DNA of 64,000 nucleotides from Streptococcus mitis (GCF_005144795.1 NZ_SWFJ01000008.1:57580-121579); one strand, 5' to 3'. Shown: positions 27,340 to 36,339, counted from the first letter of the stretch. Notes: generated by a model not told the origin, from the sequence alone. Numbers and translations: made by a program.

Positions 27340-27600
27340 GATACAAAAAAGCCCACACACAGAATTAAATTCCGTGTGAGGGCGTTGGTAACGCGGTGCC
27401 ACCTCAATTATAAAGGGACTATCCCTTTACATCTCTGCCTTGTCTAACAACAAGTTGCACTGTAAGGTGTGCGCACCGAATTTTCATTGTTTCAAATTCA
27501 CTTTTAAAATCAGCCCACTTTCACTACTTCCAACCACCTGTTCACAATCACCACAGGCTCCCTGAAGATCAAAAATAGTTACTTTTCTGATTTGTTGAAT
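27340..27600 (-). promoter_or_regulatory. T-box leader of the second trpB
   Basis: The minus strand carries GGTGGCACCGCG (complement of 27392-27403) followed by a terminator whose arms lie at 27351-27383 (GCCCTCACACGGAATT with AATTCTGTGTGTGGGC) and a T run. A candidate TGG specifier is the complement of 27515-27517, in GTGGGC, the same local context as in the trp operon leader. Transcription starts near 27596. Confidence 0.88.
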
Positions 27601-27602
27601 TT

Positions 27603-27631
27603 ATTTTAATACTTTGTTTTTTCTTTGTCAA
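27603..27631 (-). promoter_or_regulatory. Promoter of the second-trpB T-box transcript
   Basis: Minus-strand TTGACA (27626-27631) and TAAAAT (27603-27608) with a 17-base spacer, just after the end of the upstream aminotransferase gene. Confidence 0.75.
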
Positions 27632-27638
27632 GACTTTT

Positions 27639-28868
27639 TTACAATTTTTTTGATGAAGCTAGTACTTTTTCAGAAACTGTTTTGAAAGTCTCAATGATAT
27701 AATCCACTTCTTCATCGCTTAGTTTAGTGTGAAGAGGAAGCGTAATTTCATTTTCAAAGAAGGCATAAGCCTTAGGATAGTTCGCCATATCAAAACCAAG
27801 ATTCTTATAGGCTGTCAAAAGCGGAAGCGGTTTGTAGTGGACATTGCTTGCAATTCCTGCTTTAGCTAATTCTTGGATAATAAGATTGCGTTCTTCTAAA
27901 CTCGCTCCTTCTACATGGGTGATGTAGAGGTGGCGTGAAGATTCGACAGTTTCAGTCTTGTGTGCCAATGGATGGATACGAGAACCTGCAAAACCACGAT
28001 CATAGCGGTTCACGATCTCCTTACGACGTTCTAGCAAACTTGGGTAGCGGTCCAATTGTACCAAACCAAGGGAAGCCATAATATCGGTCATATTACACTT
28101 GTAGGCTGGTGTGACGATATCGTATTCCCATGAACCCAGTTGCATCTTAGCAAGAGCATCCTTAGTTTGTCCGTGAAGGGAAAGAATTTGGAACTCCTTG
28201 TACATTTCTTCGTCGTCAATCGCTGGATTGGCTTTCCAAGTGGCACTTCCACCTTCTGCAGTTGTAAAGTTCTTAACGGCGTGGAATGAGAAGGAAGTAA
28301 AGTCAGCGATAGAACCAGCTGGTTGCCCTTTATAAGTAGATCCCAAAGCATGGGCACTATCAGAAACAATCACGATACGGTTAAAGGCTTTTTGCCACTT
28401 GCTTGAAGCGGTAAAGAGATCACGTTTCTTCTCCACAACTTGGAACAAACGGTCGTAGTCGCAAACAATCCCTGCAAGCTCTACTGGGATGATCACCTTG
28501 GTCTTTTCAGTGATAGCTTGCTCAAGCAGGTCATAGTCCATCTCAAACGTATCTGCTTGGATATCCACCATGACAGGAGTTGCTCCCACGTGAGTGATGA
28601 CACTACATGAAGCTGTATAGGTCATGGCTGGAACGATGACTTCATCACCAGGTCCCACTTCCAAGACGCGCAAAATCAACTCAAGAGCGGCAGTCGCAGA
28701 GTTGAGGCAGACGGTCTTAGGTGTCTGTGTATATTGAGACAAGCGACGCTCTAGTTCTTTTGTCTTAGGACCTGTTGTGATCCAACCAGAACGCAGGGTA
28801 TCCGCTACTTCAGCAATTTCTGCTTCCGTAATATCGGGTGGTGAAAATGGAATATTGTAATTTGGCAT
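27639..28868 (-). CDS. DegT/DnrJ/EryC1-family sugar aminotransferase
   Basis: A 409-residue PLP enzyme that aminates a keto-sugar nucleotide. Motifs: SGWITTGPKT near the N-terminus, CLNSATAALELIL, the Asp in VSDSAHALGS and the PLP lysine in FSFHAVKNFTTAEGG. ATG 28868 follows AAAAGGAG; the in-frame start at 28895 adds nine residues. With the adjacent sugar transferase it matches the pneumococcal gene pair (spr1654/spr1655 in R6) assigned to synthesis and transfer of 2-acetamido-4-amino-2,4,6-trideoxygalactose, the first sugar of the teichoic acid repeat. That role is by synteny from memory. Confidence 0.9.
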   Translation of the reverse strand: MPNYNIPFSPPDITEAEIAEVADTLRSGWITTGPKTKELERRLSQYTQTPKTVCLNSATAALELILRVLEVGPGDEVIVPAMTYTASCSVITHVGATPVMVDIQADTFEMDYDLLEQAITEKTKVIIPVELAGIVCDYDRLFQVVEKKRDLFTASSKWQKAFNRIVIVSDSAHALGSTYKGQPAGSIADFTSFSFHAVKNFTTAEGGSATWKANPAIDDEEMYKEFQILSLHGQTKDALAKMQLGSWEYDIVTPAYKCNMTDIMASLGLVQLDRYPSLLERRKEIVNRYDRGFAGSRIHPLAHKTETVESSRHLYITHVEGASLEERNLIIQELAKAGIASNVHYKPLPLLTAYKNLGFDMANYPKAYAFFENEITLPLHTKLSDEEVDYIIETFKTVSEKVLASSKKL

Positions 28869-28910
28869 TGATTTGCTCCTTTTATCTGTACTCATTTTCT
28901 TATGACTACT

Positions 28911-29603
28911 TTATTTTAGCACTTCAAACACGGTTTGAAACATGATTTTGATGTCTCCAAGGAAACTAAACTCTCGGAGATAGGCGAGGTTATAGCGCAT
29001 CTTTTCAGGAAGGACGTGTTCGACATAGGCCTGGTCAACTGACAAACCTTTCTCCGTCATTTGACTGATGATGGTGTCCTCATCCTTGTAGTTGATGCTG
29101 GCTGGAGAGGTAATCCCTGCTGGTAAAAGCAAAGTCGCCATCATTTCAGGGCTATACTGCTCTGTGTAGCGTGGCACTTCAGGTCGTGTACCGACAAAGG
29201 ACATCTCACCTTTAAGGACATTGACCAACTGAGGCAGTTCGTCCAAACGGACACGGCGGATGAAATTGCCAACCTTAGTGATGCGGCTATCGTTAGCAGA
29301 AGTCACCAGACTTCCTTTTTTATCCGCATCCGTCACCATGGTACGGAACTTCCAAATCTTGAAAGGTCGATTGTACTGGGTCACGCGCTCTTGCTTGTAA
29401 ATCACTGGCCCCTTGCTATCCAACTTGATCCAAATGCTCAAAATGAGAAAGATGGGAGAGGTCAGAACCAGTACAACCAAGGCCAAAACCCAGTCCAAAC
29501 AACGCTTGAAAATCAGCGAACCCTTCCTTTTAGAGACAAGCTGGTAGTAAGACTCAACCTCGCTTGATTTCATTTCCACGGGCAAGTCTTCCCATTTCAG
29601 CAT
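28911..29603 (-). CDS. Initiating sugar transferase (undecaprenyl-phosphate sugar-phosphotransferase type)
   Basis: A 230-residue monotopic bacterial sugar transferase (PF02397 type). One membrane helix at about residues 35-60 (WVLALVVLVLTSPIFLILS), then KQERVTQYNRPFKIWKFRTM, RRVRLDELPQLVNVLKGEMS and FVGTRPE, the conserved catalytic segments. It transfers a sugar phosphate to undecaprenyl phosphate at the inner membrane face. The gene is followed 42 bases later by the aminotransferase, so the pair probably makes and loads the first teichoic acid sugar. Confidence 0.92.
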   Translation of the reverse strand: MLKWEDLPVEMKSSEVESYYQLVSKRKGSLIFKRCLDWVLALVVLVLTSPIFLILSIWIKLDSKGPVIYKQERVTQYNRPFKIWKFRTMVTDADKKGSLVTSANDSRITKVGNFIRRVRLDELPQLVNVLKGEMSFVGTRPEVPRYTEQYSPEMMATLLLPAGITSPASINYKDEDTIISQMTEKGLSVDQAYVEHVLPEKMRYNLAYLREFSFLGDIKIMFQTVFEVLK

Positions 29604-29712
29604 GCTGTTTCTCCTTTGTTTTTATTATACTATTTGTCAACATTTTTCATTATACCACAAAATGGAAAAGGCGGTGAAAGAAATCTGTAATTTGAAGGAT
29701 TTCCTTCTTACA

Positions 29713-29822
29713 CTCAATGAAAATCAAAGAGTAAACTAGAAAGCTAGACGCAGGCTGCTCAAAATATAGCTTTGAGGTTGCAGATAAAACTGACATGGCT
29801 TGAATAGATTTTCAAAGAGTAT
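29713..29822 (+). repeat. BOX element, A-C arrangement
   Basis: Starts CTCAATGAAAATCAAAGAG like boxA and ends with the boxC-type GATTTTCAAAGAGTATTA. There is no full boxB unit. It separates the sugar transferase promoter region from the end of the ABC exporter gene; its last bases overlap that gene's stop. Confidence 0.88.
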
Positions 29823-31564
29823 TAGGCCATGGCCCCTACCTGCAAACTATACATCTTGTGATAGGTTCCTCCCAAGGCCAAAAGTTCCTCATGGCTTCCA
29901 CTCTCGATAATGCGCCCCTTGTCCAAAACATAGATACAGTTGGCGTCTTGGATGGTAGAAAGGCGGTGAGCAATGGCAATGGTTGTTCGTCCCTGTCTCA
30001 TCTTAGCCAGTGAAGCTTGAACCAGACTTTCTGTTTCAGAGTCAATATTTGCTGTCGCTTCATCCAAAATCAAGATTTTGGGCTGACTGGCAACTGTTCT
30101 AGCAAAGGCAAGAAGCTGGCGCTGTCCAGTTGAAAAGCTCGAACCACGCTCGGACACAGGTGAGTCGTAACCCTGAGGAAGGTCTTGAATAAAGGAATCT
30201 GCATCCACGAAGGCTGCAGCAGCCTGGACCTGCTCATCACTAATGTCTTGGTACATGGCGATATTGGACTTAATGGTTCCATGATAGAGGAAGGGTTCCT
30301 GCAAGACCAGACCGATGTTTTTTCTCAGCTCTTCCTGACTGTAGTCCCTAATATCCACATCGTCCAAGAGAACTCGCCCTGATTGAAATTCATAAAAGCG
30401 CATGAGGACATTAATAATCGAAGATTTCCCTGAACCTGTATGGCCTACAAATGCAATGGTTTCACCCTTGTTAACCGAAAAGGAAATATCATCCAGAATC
30501 TGATGTTTCCCGTCATATGAGAAACACACATGTTCAAAACGGATATTGCCTTCTTTGACTTTAGCCTGGCCATTTTCTTGAAGAGGTTCATAGGTCCTCT
30601 CGTCTATCAGGGAAAAGACACGACCTGCAGAAACCATAGACGTTTGCAGGGTTGAGAAGTTTTGCGTCACTTCAATCAAGGGATCAAAGAGACGATTGAT
30701 ATACTGGATAAAGGCATACATGGTTCCTGCCGTTATTCCCAGATAAAGACCACGATAGCCAAAATAGGCCATCAAAACAGCGTATCCTAGAAGTTTCAGT
30801 AAACTCATGGCAGGACGCAAAAAGAGAGCATCCAAGGCTACAGAACGGTTGGCATAGACCAAGTGTTCTTGGTTGATTTCATCGAATTCCGCCTGCAGGC
30901 GCTTCTCTTGATTAAAGGCCTGAATAATCCTGATGCCCTCGATATTCTCTGCCAGCTTACTATTGATATCTGACAAGAGACTTCTGGTTTTCTCAATGAT
31001 TTTCACTGATTTTTTCCGATAGAGATTGACCAAAAGGAAGATCAAGGGGAGAAAGAGCAAGACTAATGCTGTCAAACGAAAATCCAATACCAACATGGTA
31101 TAAAGAGTTGTCAGAAAGATGAAAACTGCTGAGATAAAGCTAGATAAAATCCCCGAAAACATATCGCTGATGGTCTCGGTGTCATTTGTCAAACGAGAGA
31201 CGATAGAGCCTGCTGGTGTCTTGTCAAAATAGGACATGCCCAATTTCTCCATATTGGCAAAGGCATCCCGACGAATATCCCTAACAATACTGTATGACAC
31301 CCGTGCAAAGAGAAGATTACCGACATACTGAACTACAGTTTGTAGGATATAAAGGCCATAGTAGGCCAGCAAAACGGTAATGGCTAGTTGGTTAAGATTA
31401 CTCAGATACTGGTCGATAAAGTGGGAAGCCACAAGGGGAATGACACTTTTGATGACCGTCGTCGCTAGGAGAAAACTGAGTGCCAAAAAGGTCAGGAGGC
31501 CGTAAGGCTTGAGATAGGACATCAAGCGCTTCAATACAGTCCATTGTTCTTTCTTATTCTGCAT
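29822..31564 (-). CDS. ABC exporter half-transporter B (canonical Walker B)
   Basis: A 580-residue membrane-ATPase fusion with six membrane segments (about residues 20-310), Walker A GHTGSGKSS, a signature in which LSGGQ is replaced by FSTGQRQ, and Walker B ILILDEATANID with the catalytic Glu. The degenerate signature here complements the degenerate Walker B of the partner gene, as in heterodimeric exporters such as BmrCD and TM287/288. It overlaps the partner by 11 bases. Substrate unknown; drug or lipid export are usual for the family. Confidence 0.92.
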   Translation of the reverse strand: MQNKKEQWTVLKRLMSYLKPYGLLTFLALSFLLATTVIKSVIPLVASHFIDQYLSNLNQLAITVLLAYYGLYILQTVVQYVGNLLFARVSYSIVRDIRRDAFANMEKLGMSYFDKTPAGSIVSRLTNDTETISDMFSGILSSFISAVFIFLTTLYTMLVLDFRLTALVLLFLPLIFLLVNLYRKKSVKIIEKTRSLLSDINSKLAENIEGIRIIQAFNQEKRLQAEFDEINQEHLVYANRSVALDALFLRPAMSLLKLLGYAVLMAYFGYRGLYLGITAGTMYAFIQYINRLFDPLIEVTQNFSTLQTSMVSAGRVFSLIDERTYEPLQENGQAKVKEGNIRFEHVCFSYDGKHQILDDISFSVNKGETIAFVGHTGSGKSSIINVLMRFYEFQSGRVLLDDVDIRDYSQEELRKNIGLVLQEPFLYHGTIKSNIAMYQDISDEQVQAAAAFVDADSFIQDLPQGYDSPVSERGSSFSTGQRQLLAFARTVASQPKILILDEATANIDSETESLVQASLAKMRQGRTTIAIAHRLSTIQDANCIYVLDKGRIIESGSHEELLALGGTYHKMYSLQVGAMA

Positions 31565-33299
31565 CTTCTTCTCCTTTCATTTCCATCTGCTGAGACTGGT
31601 AGGTTTGGGCATACCAGCCATCCAAAGCTAGCAAGTCTTCGTGTGTGCCCTGTTCAATAATTTGACCATTTTGCAGAACCAAGATTAGATCTGCATGGAC
31701 AACTGCACTGAGGCGATGGGCCGTGATGATGGTTGTCTTGTCCTGACGCGTTTCCTTGAGATTGTCAATAATCGCATACTCTGTCTTGGCATCAACGGCC
31801 GACAAGGAATCATCTAAAATCAAGATATCTGGATCTAAAATCATAGCCCGACTCATGGCCAGACGTTGCTTTTGTCCGCCAGATAGACTGACACCCTTTT
31901 CACCGATAACTGTATCAAATCCCTGAGGCATAGCTTGAATGTCTTGATAAACTTGGGCTAGCTTGGTCGCTTCCTCGACCGCTGAAAGTGGCAAGTTCGG
32001 ATTTCCAAAGCGAATATTGTCTAAGATAGAGGTCGCAAAGAGGAACTGGTCCTGAGGGACGTAGCCCATGAGACTACGAAGATCTGTCAGACGATAGTCA
32101 CGAATATTATGACCGTTTAGGTAAATAGCACCCTTATCCACATCGTATTCACGCAAGAGGAGCTTGATTAAGGACGTTTTTCCAGAGCCTGTCTGACCAA
32201 CCAAGCCCAGAGTTTGCCCTTTTTCCAAACTAAAGTGAACATTTGTCAGTGTTTCCTCATTTTCAAAGGCAAAGCTATCAATGGCATACTGCAAGCGCCC
32301 GTTTTCAATGCCATCTAAAGGAAACTCAGGGTCTTGTACAGGTGATTCCTGAGACAAAAGTTCCTCAATCCGCTGATAGGAAACCTTCCCTCGCTGGGTA
32401 ATATTAAAGAGGAAGCCAATGGCCATGAGAGGCCAGACCAGCATATCCAAGTAGCTTATAAAGGTGACCAGATTCCCAACCGTGATTTGCTCTTTCTGAA
32501 CCATCAAGGAGCCGACCAAGAGCGTTAAAACATAGGAGGAACCAACAAATAAGAGAACCATAGGGTCAAAGAGACTATCGTATTTCATGGTTTGGAGGTT
32601 CTTTTGGAAGGTCAATTCATTGACTGCCTGAAAGGACTTCAACTCGTCCGCCTGATACCCGAAAGACTTGGTCACTTTAATACCTGATACAGACTCCTGC
32701 ACCTTGTTATTGAGTTCAGAAAAGGCAGCCTGTGATTCGCCAAAAGCCTTGTGGGTCTTTCTCCCTAGACGACTGGTCGCATAAGCCATGAAAGGTAAGG
32801 GTAAAATGGCAACTAGAGTCATTTGCCACGAAATGCTAAAGAGCATGGTCAGCAAGGTCACCAGCGCTGTGATAGAGGCATCCACCGCAGACATGACTCC
32901 TCCACCTGCTAAACGAGTCAAGGCATTGATATCGTTGGTTGCATGTGCCATCAGGTCCCCCGTCCGATAGGTTTGATAAAAAGCTGGAGACATTTTTGTG
33001 AAATGTTCAAATAAGCGAGATCGCATAATCTGTCCCAAACGGTAGGAAGTCCCAAGGATATACATACGCCAAACATAGCGCAGATAGTACATCCCAAAGG
33101 CTGCAAGAAGCAAGTAAAATAGGGCAAGAAGGAGGTCCTGCTGGGTTAATTGCCCCGATGTGATGGCATCAATGACCCTCCCCATAACCATTGGGGGAAT
33201 GAGGTTGAGGACGGAAACCAAGACCAGAGCCACAATCCCGACTAAATAACGGCGTTTTTCTAACTTGAAAAACCACCAAAGTTTTTGAATAATGGACAT
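31554..33299 (-). CDS. ABC exporter half-transporter A (noncanonical catalytic residue)
   Basis: A 581-residue half-transporter with six membrane segments, Walker A GQTGSGKTS, a normal signature LSGGQKQRL, and Walker B ILILDDSLSAVD in which Asp replaces the catalytic Glu. One of the two composite ATP sites of the heterodimer would therefore be weak or inactive. ATG 33299 (MSIIQKLWW) follows AAAGGGATGTT. It precedes and overlaps the partner gene. The DUF421 gene upstream is 54 bases away and may be co-transcribed. Confidence 0.92.
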   Translation of the reverse strand: MSIIQKLWWFFKLEKRRYLVGIVALVLVSVLNLIPPMVMGRVIDAITSGQLTQQDLLLALFYLLLAAFGMYYLRYVWRMYILGTSYRLGQIMRSRLFEHFTKMSPAFYQTYRTGDLMAHATNDINALTRLAGGGVMSAVDASITALVTLLTMLFSISWQMTLVAILPLPFMAYATSRLGRKTHKAFGESQAAFSELNNKVQESVSGIKVTKSFGYQADELKSFQAVNELTFQKNLQTMKYDSLFDPMVLLFVGSSYVLTLLVGSLMVQKEQITVGNLVTFISYLDMLVWPLMAIGFLFNITQRGKVSYQRIEELLSQESPVQDPEFPLDGIENGRLQYAIDSFAFENEETLTNVHFSLEKGQTLGLVGQTGSGKTSLIKLLLREYDVDKGAIYLNGHNIRDYRLTDLRSLMGYVPQDQFLFATSILDNIRFGNPNLPLSAVEEATKLAQVYQDIQAMPQGFDTVIGEKGVSLSGGQKQRLAMSRAMILDPDILILDDSLSAVDAKTEYAIIDNLKETRQDKTTIITAHRLSAVVHADLILVLQNGQIIEQGTHEDLLALDGWYAQTYQSQQMEMKGEEDAE

Positions 33300-33353
33300 A
33301 ACATCCCTTTCTGATTGCAAATAGAAACCTGAGGCCAAGACCCCAGGTTTTTC

Positions 33354-33989
33354 TTATTCATAGGTTACGACTGTGACCGCACCCTTGTCATACTCAGCGA
33401 TAAAGATATTGGCTACATTGTCATGTCCTTGTTTGCTGAGATTATCAAGCAGCCACTCTTCGCTACGGCCAATCGTTTCCAAGACATCGACTTGGATCAC
33501 ACCGTCAGTCACAACTGGATACTTAGGATTTTCATCTCCTATTTGGACCACGATGAGTTGGCCATTTTGCTCCTGCACAGCGCGTTTGACCTGTTTCATC
33601 TGGAAAATCCCTTGGCTACGAAGTTTGAGAGCAACTTCTGCTGCAGACAAACCAACTGAACGACAGGCTTCTGGGTCAATCTGCCCATTTTTGATAAGGA
33701 GAGTTGGTTTCCCATCAATCAAGCGTTTGACAAAGCGAACATTGTTATTGAGCCACTTTAGGGTCAAAACCAAAATCGTCCACATCATCAAAATCACTGC
33801 ATACTGGAGAATGCTGATTGAACTATTGTAAATCACCCCACCGATGATACCACCGAGAACATAGTTCTGAATTTGGTCTGTCGCAGAGTTAGGTGCTAGG
33901 TTTCCTTTTCCTGTCACATTGATCACGAAAACCAGCGAGAGTAGACCCAAGGCCAGTTTGATTAAAATTTCCATATAGTTGAGTGTCAT
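33354..33989 (-). CDS. DUF421 (YetF-type) membrane protein
   Basis: A 211-residue protein with three N-terminal membrane helices and a cytoplasmic beta-rich domain containing IDGKPTLLIKNGQID and KVKR-like QVKRAVQEQNGQLIVVQ, characteristic of DUF421 proteins. Its function is not established; Bacillus homologues (YetF and relatives) are linked to the spore or cell envelope. It overlaps the DUF3290 gene by four bases, a frequent pairing. Confidence 0.85.
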   Translation of the reverse strand: MTLNYMEILIKLALGLLSLVFVINVTGKGNLAPNSATDQIQNYVLGGIIGGVIYNSSISILQYAVILMMWTILVLTLKWLNNNVRFVKRLIDGKPTLLIKNGQIDPEACRSVGLSAAEVALKLRSQGIFQMKQVKRAVQEQNGQLIVVQIGDENPKYPVVTDGVIQVDVLETIGRSEEWLLDNLSKQGHDNVANIFIAEYDKGAVTVVTYE

Positions 33990-34441
33990 TTGTTTACCTC
34001 CACCAATTCAATAGCGTCTGTTTGATTCAATTCTAATTTCTCTAAAAGATACTTGTCTGGTTGGCTCCCGTTCATGGCGCGGTAGAAATTTGGACCTACC
34101 TTGACAAGCGCTCCATCAGTGGCTGCAGAAGTATTGACATAAACTTCTGATTTATCCACTCCCAAGTCTTTGGAAACAACCTCTATGAAATGAAGGGAGG
34201 TTTGAAATTGGTTGTTAGAGGCTTGATTGGTCTGGTATTTTGAGATTGTCACCAAAAGCATGGCCACCAAGGTCAAGGCCAAAATCATGACCAATTCCCG
34301 AAACTTAGTCCCCTTTTTATCTCGATAGGCTTTAAAAGCAAAAAATCCTGTGATAGCTAGGAGAACAATTCCAAAGCCAATCATGATGCCATTTTGCTGA
34401 CTGATTTGGCTAAGTACATAGTCATATGAGTAAAATTTCAT
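33986..34441 (-). CDS. DUF3290 family membrane protein
   Basis: A 151-residue protein with two membrane helices (MIGFGIVLLAITGFFAF and LVMILALTLVAMLLVTI) and an extracytoplasmic domain of about 75 residues. It is recognised chiefly by its invariable coupling with DUF421 and its MKFYSYDYVLSQISQQNG start. The two proteins probably act together at the membrane. No enzymatic motif seen. Confidence 0.8.
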   Translation of the reverse strand: MKFYSYDYVLSQISQQNGIMIGFGIVLLAITGFFAFKAYRDKKGTKFRELVMILALTLVAMLLVTISKYQTNQASNNQFQTSLHFIEVVSKDLGVDKSEVYVNTSAATDGALVKVGPNFYRAMNGSQPDKYLLEKLELNQTDAIELVEVNK

Positions 34442-34574
34442 TTATTTTCACTCCCTTTCATAAAATCATTCTTCATTATAAACGAAAGAGAGTGATTTTT
34501 CAAGCCATACGTTGGGGAAATGGACCTTTTTTTGGTATAATAAAATCTATAATCTGAATGAAAAAGGTAACTTT

Positions 34575-35402
34575 ATGAAACTCATCTCATGGAATATTGA
34601 TTCCCTCAATGCTGCCCTAACTAGTGACTCAACTCGTGCCAAATTGTCCCAAGAAGTACTACAAACCTTGGTCGCTGAAAATGCTGATATCATTGCTATC
34701 CAAGAAACCAAGCTTTCTGCCAAAGGGCCTACAAAGAAACATTTGGAAATTTTAGAAGAACTCTTCCCAGGCTACGAAAACACGTGGCGTTCTTCTCAAG
34801 AACCTGCCCGCAAAGGCTATGCTGGAACCATGTTCCTTTATAAGAAAGAACTCACACCCACTGTCACTTTTCCAGAAATCGGTGCCCCTTCTACCATGGA
34901 CTTAGAAGGTCGCATCATCACTCTAGAATTTGATGAATTTTTCGTGACCCAAGTTTACACTCCAAACGCTGGCGACGGCCTCAAACGTTTGGAAGAACGC
35001 CAAGTCTGGGATGTCAAATATGCGGAGTACTTGGCTGAACTAGACAAAGAAAAACCAGTCCTTGCGACCGGTGACTACAATGTAGCCCACAATGAAATTG
35101 ACCTTGCAAATCCTGCCAGCAACCGCCGTTCACCTGGATTTACCGACGAGGAACGTGCTGGATTTACCAACCTTTTAGCAACTGGATTTACTGATACCTT
35201 CCGCCACATTCACGGCGATGTTCCAGAACGCTACACTTGGTGGGCACAGCGCAGCAAGACCTCTAAAATCAATAATACTGGCTGGAGAATTGACTACTGG
35301 CTCACAAGTAACCGCATCGCTAACAAGGTGACTAAGTCTGATATGATCGACTCGGGAGCTCGCCAAGACCATACACCTATTGTCATGGAGATTGAACTCT
35401 AA
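34575..35402 (+). CDS. exoA: Exodeoxyribonuclease III / AP endonuclease ExoA
   Basis: A 275-residue Mg-dependent nuclease of the EEP family that incises at abasic sites and has 3' exonuclease activity; it is a well-known pneumococcal enzyme. Motifs: MKLISWNIDSLNA, IIAIQETKLS (metal-binding Glu), VYTPNAGDG, GDYNVAHNEIDLANP (catalytic Asp/Asn), WRIDYWLTS and DHTPIVMEI (catalytic His). ATG 34575 follows AAAAGGT; the earlier in-frame start at 34512 precedes the likely promoter. Confidence 0.97.
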   Translation: MKLISWNIDSLNAALTSDSTRAKLSQEVLQTLVAENADIIAIQETKLSAKGPTKKHLEILEELFPGYENTWRSSQEPARKGYAGTMFLYKKELTPTVTFPEIGAPSTMDLEGRIITLEFDEFFVTQVYTPNAGDGLKRLEERQVWDVKYAEYLAELDKEKPVLATGDYNVAHNEIDLANPASNRRSPGFTDEERAGFTNLLATGFTDTFRHIHGDVPERYTWWAQRSKTSKINNTGWRIDYWLTSNRIANKVTKSDMIDSGARQDHTPIVMEIEL

Positions 35403-35413
35403 GGAGAAAACGA

Positions 35414-35800
35414 ATGGACTATCAAGCTGTCATTCCTGAATTTGTAGTATCTGACATCGAAAAATCACGTCACTTCTACTGCGACCTGCTAGGATTCTCT
35501 GTCGAATACGAGCGTCCAGAGGAGAAATTTCTCTTCCTCTCGCTTGAAGACTGCCAACTTATGCTAGAAGAAGGCAGCACAGAAGAATTAGCCCAACTAA
35601 CCTATCCTTTCGGGCGCGGTGTCAATATTTCCTTTGGCATTGAAGATGTCCCTCAGCTCCACCAAAAACTGCTGGAAGCTGACTATCCTATCCATCGTCC
35701 CCTGACAAAAAGAGAATTTCGAGTAGGAGATAGCTTTATATATCCCCATGAATTTGCAGTTTTGGATCCAGATGGCTATTTTTTAAGATTTAGCGAGTAG
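35414..35800 (+). CDS. Glyoxalase/bleomycin-resistance (VOC) family protein
   Basis: A 128-residue single VOC-domain protein: PEFVVSDIEKSRHFYCDLLGF at the N-terminus is the first beta-alpha-beta unit and FAVLDPDGYFLRFSE the last strand with a metal-ligand-type Glu position. Arrangement and length resemble bleomycin-binding proteins, which act as dimers by sequestration, but no substrate is proven. It follows exoA by 11 bases and is probably co-transcribed with it. Confidence 0.85.
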   Translation: MDYQAVIPEFVVSDIEKSRHFYCDLLGFSVEYERPEEKFLFLSLEDCQLMLEEGSTEELAQLTYPFGRGVNISFGIEDVPQLHQKLLEADYPIHRPLTKREFRVGDSFIYPHEFAVLDPDGYFLRFSE

Positions 35801-35836
35801 AGTAATAAAGGTTTAGAAAAAAATATTTCAAATCAG

Positions 35837-35884
35837 AAAAAGGCATATTGTCAGGTGTTTAAAAACCTAATAATATGCCCTTTT
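35837..35884 (+). terminator. Terminator after the VOC gene
   Basis: GGCATATT (35842-35849) pairs with AATATGCC (35872-35879), followed by TTTT. Confidence 0.75.
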
Positions 35885-35981
35885 ATGATGGAAAAACCTT
35901 CTAAATGTTAGCTAATAAGTTAATTTTTTCCTATTTTTATTATATTTGTTCGTTTTTTAAACCAAAACACTAACAAAATAT

Positions 35982-36010
35982 TTGATTTCTAAAGCTTTTT
36001 AGTGTAGAAT
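35982..36010 (+). promoter_or_regulatory. Promoter of xpt-pbuX
   Basis: TTGATT (35982-35987) and TAGAAT (36005-36010) with a 17-base spacer, directly upstream of the guanine riboswitch. Confidence 0.7.
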
Positions 36011-36046
36011 AAGAACGTTGGCTCAAGCCTATTTAAAATTGAATAT

Positions 36047-36190
36047 CGTTTTACTTGTTTATGTCGTGAATTGGCACGACGTTTCTACAAGGTGCCAGAA
36101 CACCTGACAATAAGTAAGTTAGCTTGAAGGTATGGTTGTTTTTACCTTGCCTATTTTGGGGGACTTGCTTAGAGATTAAGTAGGTCCTTT
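36047..36190 (+). promoter_or_regulatory. Guanine riboswitch of xpt-pbuX
   Basis: Aptamer at 36050-36118: P1 is TTACTTGTTT with AATAAGTAAG, P2 is GTCGTG/CACGAC, the J2/3 core is GTTTCTAC, and P3 is GGTGCC...GGAACACC-like. The base equivalent to position 74 is C (TGACAATAAG), indicating guanine rather than adenine. A terminator follows (GGACTTGCTT with AAGTAGGTCC and a T run, 36160-36190). Guanine binding should switch off salvage and uptake genes. Confidence 0.92.
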
Positions 36191-36204
36191 TTGAATATTT
36201 TTAA

Positions 36205-36339
36205 TATTTCCCTTAATTAGTGCGGACGGGAGCAACTTCCTTCGGAATTTCATCCCTAATTTTTGAGCCAAAAGTCTCAAAAATCCCGTCATAGACAATA
36301 ACAAGATTATTGTCTATGATACCACTACAACGGGAAATA
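36205..36339. repeat. TA-flanked interspersed repeat (RUP-like), copy 2
   Basis: TATTTCCC to GGGAAATA, 135 bases. It shares the scaffold of copy 1 (AGTGCGGACGGGAGCAACTT and following), but its large hairpin is a different sequence: TCATAGACAATAA with TTATTGTCTATGA. It lies between the riboswitch terminator and xpt. A further stem, TTTGATAA with TTATCAAA, follows just outside (36340-36380). Confidence 0.7.

Noticed and set aside
27639..29603. Capsule (cps) locus assignment for the aminotransferase and sugar transferase
   Set aside because: Only two glycan genes are present and no wzg-wzh-wzd-wze regulators; the pair fits the teichoic acid sugar genes by synteny.
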